Below, in pieces: positions 31,321-41,171 of a stretch of 64,000 bases of DNA (position 1 is its first letter; every line of letters begins with the position of its first letter). The notes under the pieces were generated by a model. It searched no databases, had not been told where the DNA came from, and saw only the letters and a list, made by a program, of their open reading frames with translations. The translations under genes and the position numbers were made by a program. The DNA is taken from the NCBI GenBank assembly GCA_963575745.1, contig CAUYUJ010020569.1, positions 90,269-154,268 on the forward strand, written 5' to 3'. Source of the stretch: Prorocentrum cordatum. Taxonomy: Eukaryota > Sar > Dinophyceae > Prorocentrales > Prorocentraceae.

Positions 31321-33524
31321 GCTAGCAGACCTCCAGAGGACGTCGCCACCTTCGACACGTTCTTACGGCGGAAATTCTGCAAGGGGAAGTTGCACGCGAC
31401 AGACGTGGCGGAGGGGGCTCAGTCAATGCATGCGTCGTGTCCCTCGGAGTGCCCCAAGTTGGTCCAGCAGTTAGGAGAGTGCAGCTCCACCCATCGAAAC
31501 CAGTACAGGAAGGTGATGCGGCGTTTCGACAAACACTGCCAACTCCCGCCAATTTACCAGGCTTACTTGACAGGATGGGATGCCAAGCGTAATCAGCAGG
31601 AGAAGTTCTTAGCCTCGTTCATTCTCCCCCACGAGCTTCTCAACCACTATGTCACTAAAAACAACATCGATGAGTGGTGTAGCTTTTCCAAGGGGCAGCA
31701 ACACCTCAAAGACAGTCTGAGCGCATGGGGTGACAGGGTCGGCGCGCGAACTCTCGATGAACAGTTCTTGGCGCTCGGCGTCTGGGGAGACGCAGCGCCG
31801 TGCGCACATCGGGACACGCTGTATTTGATGTTATTCAATGTTGTGAGCGGCACTAGACACACACGGTTTTGGTTCGTATCGTTTCCAAAGAGGACCTCTG
31901 GTGTTCCAAACGATCAACCCTACCACCTATGCATTTCGGATTCGGGCCGGTTTCCCTGGGTCGTGGCTTTCGAAATGTGTTTTCAGGAACTTTTCAGGAA
32001 TCTGGAATTTTTCAGGATTTTTTTTCTGGAAGTTTGTTGGGCCCAGGTTTCGGTCCGACGGCAAAGCAGAAACAGATTGCATGATGTCAGAGGGGGGGTG
32101 TTTTGAGAGTCCGCTCAGAATTACCTGCGCGTGCGGCTGCAGCGGCAGGCACACATTCGAGGGAGTGCGGCACGTCATGAAGTGGAGCCTCGAGTCAATG
32201 GTTCAAGGAACCTACCCTGAGAAACGGCACGATGATATACGTCTCGTGTGCTCGCCCTTCGAGGGGGATCGGGACCGCGCGGACCTCGGCGGCAAGTTCA
32301 TGCTCGCGCGTGGCGCGGTGCTTCAAATGAGAGGGGATTGGAGCTGGATGAAACAAGCATTTGCACTCGCGGGATGGCGGGGAGAAGGGGTATCTGGCGA
32401 GGTCTGCTGGCTCTGTTCTGCAAGCAAGACTACTAGAGATTTTCGCAGGGCTGATCCCGATGCTCCGTGGAGGCAGGAACGCTGGTCCCACGAGCTGTAT
32501 TTAAAACGTGCCGCTGACGAGAATAGATTCGTCAGCAACGTGTTCGAGTGGCCAGGCTTTCAACTAGAGTACGTGCACGTGGACTTGATGCACGCGGGGG
32601 ACCTAGGACCGTGGTCTGTTTGTCTCGGTGCTTTCCACGTTTCCCCATGCTCCACCCGTCCTCTTTAGCACCTGGGGGAGAACCTGTCGCCACGGCTGGA
32701 TTCGCGCCCTGGGTCGTTGCAGCCACGGCTGGATCCTTTTTCAGGAGTAGTCCTCTGCCTGCTTGGAAACGTGTTCTGGGAGATGTGGAAGCACCTGGGC
32801 GGCAACGCGTCCTCTGGCGAAAAGGGCCCGAACAAGGAGGTGTCTTCGAAGATGTTGTGGATGATCCGCATTGCTGCCAAGCCAAGGAAGATGGAACCGC
32901 CGCTGAACAACCTCACCGTGGGAATGATTAAAAATCCAAGCCAGCCCCCGAAATTGAAGGTGAAAGCCGCAGAGGCGAGGCACCTCCTGGCGCGCGCGGA
33001 GTTTATATGGTTCTGAATTTCTTCCCCTTGGAGTCGGAACATGAGCTCCTGAGGTGTAGGTGTGTATGCAAACTCGCTGAGGCATATCAGACTCTAGGTA
33101 GTCCAGGCGATTGGAACGATGAGGCCCAATTATCTCTCCGCAGGCTAGGCGCGCAGCGCATCATCTTGTATAGTGAACTCTCCTCGGAGGCCCTGCGAGA
33201 GGACCCCAATGCAGTGTTGTGGCGGATGTTCCCGAAACATCATTTGTTTTTGCACGCCATCGAAGATAGCGTGTCTGTGTCAGGCTCTCCGAAATCGAGC
33301 TGGTGTTACTCCGACGAGGGTGAAATTGGGGATGCAGCATCGAGGGCAAAGTGCTGCCACGCAAATACAATACACTGCGAGCTTATCAGACAATATCGCT
33401 CGTGCTGTCTCGTTGATTGCAAGCTCTTTAAAAGCACGCTGCGAGCAAGTGAAAAATCACATCCTGTCGACCCCGCCTCCTCCGAGAAAGGGGGAAACGC
33501 CGAAGAGAGCCAAGTGAGAGGATG
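31321..33524 (+). CDS. transposase-like dinoflagellate family protein, three exons plus a frameshifted 3' part
   Basis: Exon a (31321-31892, after TTGCAG|) has FDTFLRRKFCKGKLHATDVA, IDEWCSFSKGQQHLKDSLSA and WGDRVGARTLDEQFLALGVW. Exon b (32119-32606) has CACGCSGRHTFEGVRHVMKW, MRGDWSWMKQAFALAGWRGE, EVCWLCSASKTTRDF and LEYVHVDLMHAGDLG. Exon c (32745-33000) has LLGNVFWEMWKHLGG and LTVGMIKNPSQPPKLKVKAA. At a (CG)n run near 32991-32999 the frame changes, and 33004-33524 continues with NFFPLESEHELLRCRCVCKL, LWRMFPKHHLFLHAIED and SWCYSDEGEIGDAASRA. The order Asp, Cys-x2-Cys, Asp-x-Met-His resembles CACTA-type (Transposase_21) proteins; that link is inference. The order and motifs match, from memory, a large family in dinoflagellate proteomes. 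The 5' end is missing. The frameshift suggests a decaying copy or a read error. Confidence 0.7.
31893..32118 (+). other. intron with GA donor (GA-AG)
   Basis: Exon a ends ...TTTCCAAAGAG and the intron begins GACCTCTGG; the acceptor is CCGCTCAG. Joining gives ..FPKR|ITCACGCSG.. in phase, with a codon split 2+1. The intron carries a fragment of the AT-rich inverted-repeat family (TTCAGGAACTTTTCAGGAAT, 31981-32030). Non-canonical GA and GC donors are known in dinoflagellates. Confidence 0.55.
32607..32744 (+). other. intron with GA donor (GA-AG)
   Basis: Donor GACCTAG|GACCG and acceptor TTTTTCAG|GAGTAG. Removing 138 bp joins ..VDLMHAGDL|G to VVLCLLGNVFWEM in phase. The exon/intron borders share AGGA, so the cut could slide by one or two bases, but no GT or GC donor keeps the frame nearby. 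Confidence 0.55.
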
Positions 33525-33539
33525 AGGATACTATGGAGG

Positions 33540-34110
33540 GCGACAGGCAAGAGAAGGAAGAGGGGCAGGACGGGCGAGGGGGGGTGGGGGGATGAGGAGG
33601 AGGAGGAGGAGGAGGAGGAGGAGGAGGCGGTTAACAGGAGGAGGAGGAGGAGGAGGAGGAGGAGGATAATGGTGAGAAGGAGCAGGAGGAGGAGAAGGAG
33701 GATAAGGAAGGCGTTCGGGCTGTAGCGGCGGGTCCGTCTCTGGCCTTACGTGCGGCCTCCGCGCAGATGCTTCTACAGTCGGGGAGTTGACCTAAGGAGC
33801 GATAAATAAGGAACGAGGCCCCTGTTTCCCATAAGCTAAACTCCGATGTTCCATGGAAAACCTCAGGAAAACCCAAGGAGCACTGTAAAACAACTAAGAA
33901 CTAAGGAACACGGAGCCCCTCCCCAACAAAAAAGGCTCCTTCTTCAGGGCCCCGACTGTACTGCCCCCTCTCCGTGACCCCTGCTGTCTACCTTCTCCCC
34001 CTGCCCTCTTCCTCTTCCTCCTCCTCCTCCTCCTCCTCCTCCTTCTCATTATCCTCCTCGTCTTCCTCCTCCTCCTCCTCCTCCTCCTCTTCCTCCTCCG
34101 TCTGTTTTTG
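33540..34110. repeat. GGA and TCC microsatellites
   Basis: GGA-rich on the plus strand at 33590-33720 and TCC-rich at 34005-34105, so the two tracts are in opposite orientation. The 280 bp between them holds no convincing gene. Confidence 0.8.
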
Positions 34111-34182
34111 TCCGAGGTGCACGTGCAAGCTATCAGAATTGTGAGCTCTCGCGAGCCCGCGGGTACCCCTCTGATTAACTAA

Positions 34183-34521
34183 GTGCTCGAAGGGATCCTG
34201 GGGGGATCCAGCGACGCGCAGGAGTTTAACCTCCGATGCGACTTGGAAAGAAAAAGAAATAGGGGTGTCAACGCTGCGGGGCCCAAGTTTGAGACATGCG
34301 ATCGCTCCCGAACGCCTTGGCCGAGCTCTGGAAGCCATTTGGGGGCAAATCCCGTGCTCGAAGGGATCCTGGGGGGATCCAGCGACGCGTAGGAGTTTAA
34401 CCTCCGATGCGACTTGGAAAGGTAAACAATAGGGGTGTCAACGCTGCGGGGCCCAAGTTTGAGACATGCGATCGCTCCCGAACGCCTTGGCCGAGCTCTG
34501 GAAGCCATTTGGGGGCAAATC
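34183..34521. repeat. 171-bp tandem duplication
   Basis: Two copies, 34183-34353 and 34354-34521, both beginning GTGCTCGAAGGGATCCTGGG and ending GAAGCCATTTGGGGGCAAAT. They differ at only a few positions (for example AAAGAAAAAGAAATAGGGG versus AAAGGTAAACAATAGGGG). It is a recent duplication; 171 is divisible by three, so a minus-strand frame repeats too, but I see no reason to call it a gene. Confidence 0.9.
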
Positions 34522-34664
34522 TCCTGACCAAGCGAATATATTTTTATCCTCTGGTTTTCTAAAATTTTAGTTGCTATGTAACAGTATTATTATAAATATC
34601 AGTAAGATAAAATTTTATATGTTGGCTTCCGTCTTCTATTTTTTGACTGTTCTGAGCCTCTGGG

Positions 34665-35530
34665 AGAGGAGGTCGCGTTTACCGGGGGGGCTCGCGCAGG
34701 CTCGCACCAGGAATGGCGCCAGCTCGAAACCCCCCAGGAGAGATTACCGGGGGGGGGGTTCGCTCCGCACCGGGCACCGCCGACGGCGGCGCGCCGTGGC
34801 ACGAACCCCCCTCCCAGCACTACCAGGGGGTTTCGTGCACTACCGCGGGGGGGTTCGCGCAGCCCGCACCGGGTGCCGCCAGCGGCTTAGAACACCCCCC
34901 CCTTGCCGCTTTACCGGGGGGGGTCGTGCAGGCCGCATTGGGTCCTCCCCTGTCGCTTTACCGGGGGGTTTTCGCGCGGGCCGCGCTGCGTCCACCTGGG
35001 CTCCCCCCCCCCCCTGTGGGGGCGGGGGGGTGGGAGTGAGGGGTGGGTTGGGGGGGGGCAAGGGGGCGGTTGGGAAGGGTGGCTCCCTGTCGAAGTGTGG
35101 CGTGTGCTCGCCTTGTGTTCTCTATTCGCGTCTGCTCGCCTTTTTTTCCGCCGCAGCCTCTCGCATTGTGGCTCGTGGCCACAATGCGAGAGGCTGCGGC
35201 GCAACTCCCGGGAGCCGCTGTGGGGGGTCGACGGCGCGGCCGCGTAGAGAAGAACAGTGCCGCCGTGTTCCGGCACGGCCCTGGGATGCAATGCCGCCGC
35301 CGTGTTCCGGCCCGCCCTGGCAAGATTCGCGCGTCGGGGCTGGGGTTCGCGCGTGCCGGGAGCGCGCCGCCTACGGAGGGGTTGCGCCCTTACCGGGGGG
35401 GGTCGTGCAGCCTGCCAGAGGAGGTCGTGTTTACCGGGGGGGCTCGTGCAGGCTCGCACCGGGAATGGCGCCAGCTCGAACCCCCCCAGGAGAGATTACC
35501 GGGGGGGGGGTCGCTCCGCACCGGGCACTT
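34665..35530 (+). repeat. 650-bp dispersed unit copy 2, bracketed by 112-bp direct repeats
   Basis: The inner part (34780-35412) matches the unit at 18960-19610. Outside it, 34665-34776 and 35417-35527 are direct repeats of each other, sharing AGAGGAGGTCG.GTTTACCG, GCTCGCACC.GGAATGGCGC and CAGGAGAGATTACCGG. Copy 1 at 19 kb lacks these flanks. The arrangement is either a partial tandem duplication with a 752-bp period or a small LTR-like structure. Confidence 0.7.
35149..35201. other. 24-bp perfect hairpin in copy 2
   Basis: Arms 35149-35172 and 35178-35201 are perfectly complementary (CGCCGCAGCCTCTCGCATTG then TGGC) around the 5-nt loop TCGTG. It is the counterpart of 19328-19380, with one compensatory pair change and two A-C mismatches of the other copy replaced by G-C pairs. 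Confidence 0.75.
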
Positions 35531-35533
35531 CCG

Positions 35534-35534
<1 letters not shown>

Positions 35535-35615
<81 letters not shown>
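35535..35615. repeat. (CA)n(TA)n microsatellite
   Basis: ACACACAC followed by about 65 bp of (TA)n with one AATA interruption, ending TATAAAAG. Confidence 0.9.
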
Positions 35616-36394
35616 GTACACACATGAATGTAGATGTATGTGCGCAAACACATATTGTATACGTACACACATGTCGCTCGTATGTGTGTCCACTGTTTCT
35701 TGGACTTTCTGGGAAAGGGCGAAACGAGGCCGAAACACTTTGGATATGCATAATGGGACAGCGCGCTACAGATATCCGAGCTTCACGCGTTCAGCCCGTC
35801 CCGTGCGAGTGGCTGTTGGTTGGCGTCAAACGTTCGAGTATGATACGAGTTATGGCGAGCCGGATTTTAGCGTGCTCAGCGTGGGGCACCATGATGCGGA
35901 GTCCGCCCTTTCAGCCGCTCTTCCTCACATTCTCGACGCTTCGCGTATCCCCAGGGTTCCTTTCTGTCGCCTACTTCACGGATGTCGTCTGGGTGCGCCT
36001 GTCGATCTAGTTCGTCTTTGAGGGTGCTGTTTGTCTGATTCACACCGAGCGATCGACCTCTGCGAGTTTATGGTCGCGCCGCCGCGCCATTTTGGCTGCG
36101 CTTACTTGCTGATCGCCACCGGGATTTCCTACGCCGCCGGGTTTGGGAATATCGGTTCTGGTTTTCTGAGGGGTTGCCCGCTCGCTCGCTTCGCTTGCCT
36201 TTCTTTTCCTGCTGCCTGGTCGCGGCCCGACTAGTGTTCGGACGGCTTCCGACCCGCCTCGCGAGCCTGTTGAGTAAAACATATTATCAGGATTCGCTCT
36301 TGTCCCTGGCGTTTGGCTACAGCGGGCCTACGCAGTACCCCCCCCCGCCCACAGGGCATCAGCAGTGCGTCGTTGGCGTCGTTTTCCGTCCGTC
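35616..36394. other. unassigned region with an SL-like string at 36082-36097
   Basis: CCGCGCCATTTTGGCT at 36082-36097 matches the DinoSL core (CCATTTTGGCT exact) but diverges after it and no good ORF follows, so it may be an orphan relict or chance. The plus strand from about 35748 to 36010 is open in two frames without convincing content. Confidence 0.35.
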
Positions 36395-36945
36395 CGTCGT
36401 CTGTCCGTCGTCGTCCTCGTCTTCGTCCTCGTCCTCATATCCTCGTCGTCGTCCTCCTCTTCGTGGTCGTCGTTGGCGTCGTCTTCCTCGTCGCCCTTCG
36501 GGTCGGCGCAGTCGTTTTTCGTCCTCGTCCTTTTCCTCATCTTCGTCGTCGTCGTCGTCGACTACAGCCGGCCTGTGCAGCCCCCCCCATGGGGCATCCG
36601 CCGCATTGCGTCGTCGTCGCCGTCGGCGTCGTCGCCGTCGGCGTCGTCCTCGCCTTCGTCCTCGTACTCATCCTCGTTCTCGTTGTCGTCGTTGTCGTCC
36701 TCGTCTTTGTCGTTATCCTCGTCGTCGTCGTCGTTGTCGTCTTGGTCGTCGTCTTCCTCTTGGTTGGCGGAGTCGTCGTTGCGGACGGCTGGGGGAGGAT
36801 GAGGAGGAGGAGGAGGAGGAGGAAGAAAACGAAACGTAGGAGGAGGAGAAAAAGGAGGAAGATGAAGAAAAAAGGAGGAACAAGAGGAGGAGGAGGAAGA
36901 GGAGGAGGAGGAGGAGGAGGAGGAGGAGGGGGTGGGAGGGGGAAG
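36395..36945. repeat. GTC-rich then GGA-rich microsatellite
   Basis: GTCGTCCTC-type repeats to about 36790, then GGA/GAAAAA-rich DNA to 36945. All translations are Ser, Val, Arg or Lys/Glu strings. Confidence 0.85.
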
Positions 36946-37194
36946 ACATGGGAGGTCGAAACATCTTATGCTTTAAGGCTATGATTCGCAGGCTTGTGGC
37001 GGCCTCGTGGCCCCCCTTCGGCCCCCCAGGCGGCTTGGGATTGTCCGACCTCCCTTGGCCTGCCCCCCCCCCCCCTCCCCTGCGGTCGGGGCAACCAGGC
37101 CGGCGAAATTATGGGCTTCACCGTCTGCCCCCAGAATTTTGTTGTGATCGCTCGCTCCCAGCATAGCAGCCAGTACTCGTTGCCGCAGCCATTT

Positions 37195-37345
37195 CTCGAA
37201 TCGGCGCTGGGGCCCCCTGGCAGCGCCTCCAGCGCCGCCCCTGGCGCGCTCCGCGCGCCAGGGAGGGGAGTCCAGCGCCGATCCGAGACATCCGCGCGGA
37301 CCTCCGAGTTTTTATGTTTATGGCACTTTCTGTTCCCCTACACCA
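37195..37345 (+). repeat. dispersed GCGCC repeat (relatives at 16640, 58190, 11010)
   Basis: Shares with 16640-16790 the blocks GCGCC..CAGCGC, CCGCGCGCC..GGAGGGG, TCCAGCGC.GATCCGA, CGCGGA and a GT/TTTTTATGTTTA end. The relative near 58190-58320 keeps CTGGCGCG..CGCGCGCCAG and GGACCTC.GA.GTGTATGTTT. The self-complementary GCGCGCCAGGG/CCCTGGCGCGC part can fold. Confidence 0.55.
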
Positions 37346-37580
37346 TGCAGCCTTGCAGCGGAGCCCCACGCGGGAGCGGGCGCACTCGAGAGAGCCGGCG
37401 CGGCAACGAGCATTGGCTGCGGCACAGTCCAGTCCAGGTCCAACCAAGTAGGAAGCCGAGGTGCACATTCCGCTTGGGCTTCAGGCTGGACCGCAGCGTC
37501 GTGGGCAACCACATTCATCATCATCATCTCATCCGCCCGAGGGCGCCGCCAGGAGTGCTGCGAGACGGGCCAGCAGCACC

Positions 37581-37661
37581 CATGGGGGCCTCGATCAGCC
37601 AGCCAAGCAACGACGACGAGAACGTGAGAGCGTTGAAATTTCTACAGTGCATGGCGGCGTG
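37581..37661 (+). CDS. short ORF with N-myristoylation-type start, 26 aa
   Basis: MGASISQPSNDDENVRALKF then LQCMAA and a stop. Gly2 and Ser6 fit the N-myristoylation consensus. It stands 9 bp before the next ATG ORF on the same strand. It could be a first exon whose true donor lies inside the frame, or a small peptide. Confidence 0.3.
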
Positions 37662-37669
37662 ATCCCAGC

Positions 37670-37996
37670 ATGAAATCTACACATGAAGACAACAATGGAT
37701 CATGCGGCCGACGACGCGCACCATATACAGTGCGCGAGGAGATCCGCATGGCTCAGGAGAAGCGCGAGGACACTCGCCACAAGGAAAAGCGCCAAGCGAT
37801 CACTCGGCAGCTGAAGGCACAGACTCTGCAAGCCAAGCAAGAAACCGAGGCGATAGCGGCAAAACTGATGGCGAGGCCAAGCCGGGAGGAAGGGCTCGAG
37901 GGCATCTCGAGAGCGAGTGCCAGCCGATGGTTCAGAACAAGAAGCAGTGAAGGAACATCGGCCGGCGCGTCATCGTGTCCAGACACCAAGAGGTGA
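37670..37996 (+). CDS. coiled-coil hypothetical protein, 108 aa
   Basis: ATG at 37670. Residues about 20-75 are rich in Arg, Glu, Gln and Ala with heptad spacing (YTVREEIRMAQEKREDTRHK, EKRQAITRQLKAQTLQAKQE, TEAIAAKLMARPSREEGLEG), predicting a coiled coil. After about residue 80 the translation turns Ser/Arg-rich and an overlapping frame (37917-38411) reads EHRPARHRVQTPRGEYRPSR and SKPKAPCKKVPSAAVASGDD, so a frame change or splice near 37920-37960 is likely. No family is recognised. Confidence 0.5.
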   Translation: MKSTHEDNNGSCGRRRAPYTVREEIRMAQEKREDTRHKEKRQAITRQLKAQTLQAKQETEAIAAKLMARPSREEGLEGISRASASRWFRTRSSEGTSAGASSCPDTKR

Positions 37997-38565
37997 ATAT
38001 CGACCCAGCAGGTATGCTGAGGACTCACGGGCCAAACCGAGTTGTTCCGTGATTTCCGTCGGAACATCGAAGCCGAAAGCGCCTTGCAAAAAGGTGCCAT
38101 CAGCGGCTGTCGCATCGGGCGACGACGAGACACCAGATGCAGTTCGGCAGCGAGACGACCCGATCCGAGGAGTCGGATGGGGCGACGAGCGAGCACCCCC
38201 CGGGCCGTGGCGGAGGGACGGGGGCGAGGTCCCAGGATCGCGGGTCGAGGATCCTCCTCCTCCTCTTCCTCCCCCTTCACTCGTCGGGCCCGTATTGCGC
38301 ATCAGCGTTTCTCCAAGAACGGGGGGCACTCGTGCCGCTCCGTCATGCACTCCATCATCATCACTAACGAGCGCATATTTTGCCGACAGTCGTCTCGCAC
38401 ACACCGTATAGCACAAGCACGTGCAGCACAAGCGGCCCTGAAGGCCCGATGCCCTCGCAGAGCCTCGACGTCTCATCATCCTGTCGTCGAGCCCCCCAGC
38501 CTGGTCTGTCCCTTGTCCGAGATTACGGCGTCCTCGATCTTCGGGAACCATTGTTCTGAATACGC
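37997..38565. other. possible continuation of coding, unresolved
   Basis: The +1-shifted frame noted for the preceding gene stays protein-like until about 38190 (DDETPDAVRQR), then becomes Pro/Arg-rich. 38190-38560 shows no clear exon. An intron between this and the ORF at 38566 is possible but unproven. Confidence 0.3.
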
Positions 38566-39504
38566 ATGCAGCTGTACGGAGCCGTTTCCGACGTTTGTGG
38601 AAGCACGCACCGCGACTTTCCATCACTTTCGGCACTGATGCATCGGCTGGGCGAGAAGGAGTTGGCCGCGGCAGGACGGTCCCGCTCCAAGGCGGGCTCG
38701 AACAGAGGCCGATCTGGCTCGGCGCACGCTTCCCAGCAGCGCGGGGGGCGCCGCGTTCAGCGCAGCAGGGGCCCTCGGCGCGTCGCTCCGCGGCAGCCTC
38801 AGCGGGGCGCGGCGAGCGGCGGCGCGCCCGCGGCGGCGGCGCCCACCACCGGCGGTGCCGACCTCAAGATGGAGCTCGGCAGGAGCTACGGGGCCCCAGA
38901 GGATACGCTCGACAAGCTGCCGTCGATGAGCGCTCAGCTCATGGCCAAGATCGTGCCGATCCCGATGAAAGCAGTACTCGGCAACTCTTTCATGATACGT
39001 CAACTGATGGCTGCCGACTTCATCGCGATGACGATGGACGAAGACGCCCCCTTGGTGCAGACCGCCTTTCGGGGCGGTCGCGCGCGTGCGACCGAGGCCG
39101 CTCGCCTCCGCGACCTTCATCAGAAGTCGCCAGATCACAATCCACTGCCAGAAGTTGTGATGGGACCAGCGTGCGTGCAGATCTTCCTAGTGGCGTCGCA
39201 GCTACTGACTGACGCGAAGGAGTCGGCGGGAGCACGCAATGCCAAGGAGTGGGCCGAACAGAAGCTCAAGTTGGACGCGATCACTGCCATGTCCGAGATG
39301 GCTCTCTTGATCCGCGGCTTTCGCGTCTCCAGCTGCCACAAAGAAGGGATGGCCAAAATCGCGTTCTCGGTCTCGGACCTCACCCTCGCGCGCACTTTCC
39401 AGTCGCGCGCGGAGCAGCTCGGCTCGACGCTGCGCCCTGGGCTGGCACCCAGGTCTCGCAACGAACGAGGACTCCAAATGGCCCTGGACGAGTTGGACCT
39501 TTGA
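38566..39504 (+). CDS. hypothetical protein, 312 aa, helical C-terminal domain
   Basis: The ORF starts at 38566; the first 30 residues may be untranslated, since LMHRLGEKELAAAGRSRSKA from the ATG at 38638 also makes a good start. Residues 40-95 are Arg/Gly/Ala-rich, like an intrinsically disordered nucleic-acid-binding tail (GRSGSAHASQQRGGRRVQRS). From residue 97 a folded-looking domain follows: LKMELGRSYGAPEDTLDKLP, SAQLMAKIVPIPMKAVLGNS, VQIFLVASQLLTDAKESAGA, KLKLDAITAMSEMALLIRGF, ending ERGLQMALDELDL. No family is recognised. There is no transmembrane segment. Confidence 0.7.
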   Translation: MQLYGAVSDVCGSTHRDFPSLSALMHRLGEKELAAAGRSRSKAGSNRGRSGSAHASQQRGGRRVQRSRGPRRVAPRQPQRGAASGGAPAAAAPTTGGADLKMELGRSYGAPEDTLDKLPSMSAQLMAKIVPIPMKAVLGNSFMIRQLMAADFIAMTMDEDAPLVQTAFRGGRARATEAARLRDLHQKSPDHNPLPEVVMGPACVQIFLVASQLLTDAKESAGARNAKEWAEQKLKLDAITAMSEMALLIRGFRVSSCHKEGMAKIAFSVSDLTLARTFQSRAEQLGSTLRPGLAPRSRNERGLQMALDELDL

Positions 39505-39879
39505 GCAGGACAGTCAGTCGCTTGCCCCGTCGTAGCGCGCAGGATGGCGTGGGCATCGCGCGCCAGGCTGGGGGATTGACTCGAGTATCGGATCGGGGGC
39601 GAGGTTCTGATAATGATGTGGGCATTCTCGGTACGTCTCTTCCTGCTGCTCGTGAGGCTCGAGGTATCGCCGTCGGCACGCACCTTAGGGTCACTCGCTA
39701 CTGAGGTCGTGGCTCCTGAGGCACCGGACTTCGGAGCGATCCGTCGCCGCGCATCTCAGAGTCACTTAGTACCTCTTGCTAGCACGGTGGCTCCTGCGGC
39801 ACCGACCTTCGGCGATGCTGATGTGCGAACAGATTGCAATAGTCTTGGCCTTTACGCGACTGGGGTCGTGGGCACCATG

Positions 39880-40160
39880 AGTGAGGGACTCGCTGGGAGC
39901 GCAGTGGCAACCAGCTGAACTCGCTGGGAGCGCAGTGGATCAGCGGCCTGCTGAACTCGCTGGGAGCGCAGTGGATCAGCGACTTGCTGGACTCGCTGGG
40001 AGTGCAGTGGATCGGCGACCTTGCGAACTTGCTGGGGGTGCTGTGGATCAGCGACGCTCTGGACTCGCTGGGGGTGCTGTGGATCGTCGACCAGTTGGAC
40101 TCGCTGGGAGTGCTGTGGATCGTTCGGGTTCCGAACTCGCTGAGGGTGCTGGGGATCGTG
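39880..40160 (+). repeat. 36-bp in-frame tandem repeat
   Basis: Eight units containing CTCGCTGGGAG.GCAGTGGATC or GTGCTGTGGATC. From the second unit the length is held at 36 bp, so one plus-strand frame reads a 12-residue repeat (LNSLGAQWISGL, LDSLGVQWIGDL, ANLLGVLWISDA, LDSLGVLWIVDQ). Unlike the 10-bp and 68-bp arrays, the length is a multiple of three and indels are absent, so part of a gene is possible. A Pro/Ala-rich tail follows to 40337. 39505-39880 upstream shows nothing certain. Confidence 0.6.
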
Positions 40161-41171
40161 GTCTGCGAGACGCGCGATGGGGGGCTCGTGATCCCCGCGC
40201 CGCTCGTGGAGGCAGGCCCTGCTGCCGCCGCTGCTGCCCCTCCTCCCCCTCCTCGCCCTCGTCCTTCTGCTGCTCCTCCTCAGGCGCCGAGATCTCTAAG
40301 CTTCAAGGAACTCGTGGCCTATGCGACAAGGTTTTGATGGTCGTTCGCGTCGGCGTCGTCGTCGTCGCCGCCTCGGGCTTTCTTCTTTTCCTGGAGTTGG
40401 TCTCTTAGGGGCCGATCCTTGTGCTGGCTGTGCACTCGTCTCGATGTTTGTGCCTCCAGGTTGAGCGAGGACAACTCGGGGCTCCCATGCGGGGTGGGCC
40501 TTTCATGACCCGCTTGCTAAGCGCACGATAGATCGCATTGCTGAACGTTGCCCCGCGCATTCGCTATGTAGTCTCTCATGCTGGAGACTTTCGGTCCGAT
40601 ATCGCTTCGCCGCGCCGCCTCCCCCTCCTCCTCCCCCTCCTCCTCCTCCTCCTGCTCCTCCTTCTCCTCCTCCTCCTCCTTCTCCTCCGGCAGGGGATGG
40701 CATCGTCGAGGGGGGGCCGGTCGTGCACGTCCTGGACGCAGACAATAGCCGAGTACCCCTGTCTACCGACCCACGAAGTCAACCCGGAGACTCTACGACG
40801 TGGTCGGGTTGCCTCGGGCAAGCGATGTTTCAATGTTGTATCCAGGTCATTTGCTTTCGATGTAGGTGACTCAGCGCCACATCCGACGGGCATGGCCACA
40901 AAACACTCTCAGGCTTCACGGCAGACAGTGCCACTACCGCAGGGATCTGGGAACCCGACCATCGAAAAACCACCGCCATGCGCTGGCCCAAGAGCATCCT
41001 CGCGTCTGGCAGCGGGTCCTGCTGCGGACGGAGCATGCGCAGAGTGTACCAGATGCGCTCGCGCGAGTGACAGTGCACATCGGGAAACATGTCGACCCCC
41101 GCCACCCTTGTCGAAAACCTGCGCGAAATCGCGGCAGAGTGGCCGTCGTAGTGTCTGGCGAGCTTCCTGAA
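40161..41171. other. unassigned spacer
   Basis: TCC-rich microsatellite at 40615-40690. Between 40690 and 41170 short frames exist on both strands, none convincing. GC content drops abruptly after 41170. Confidence 0.45.

Noticed and set aside
34711-35608. 345-codon ORF across the 650-bp unit
   Set aside because: It runs through C/G homopolymers whose lengths differ between the two copies, so the frame is not conserved.
36082-36097. Sixth SL relict
   Set aside because: Only the core matches, the 3' end diverges and no ORF follows; kept as a note, not counted with the five.
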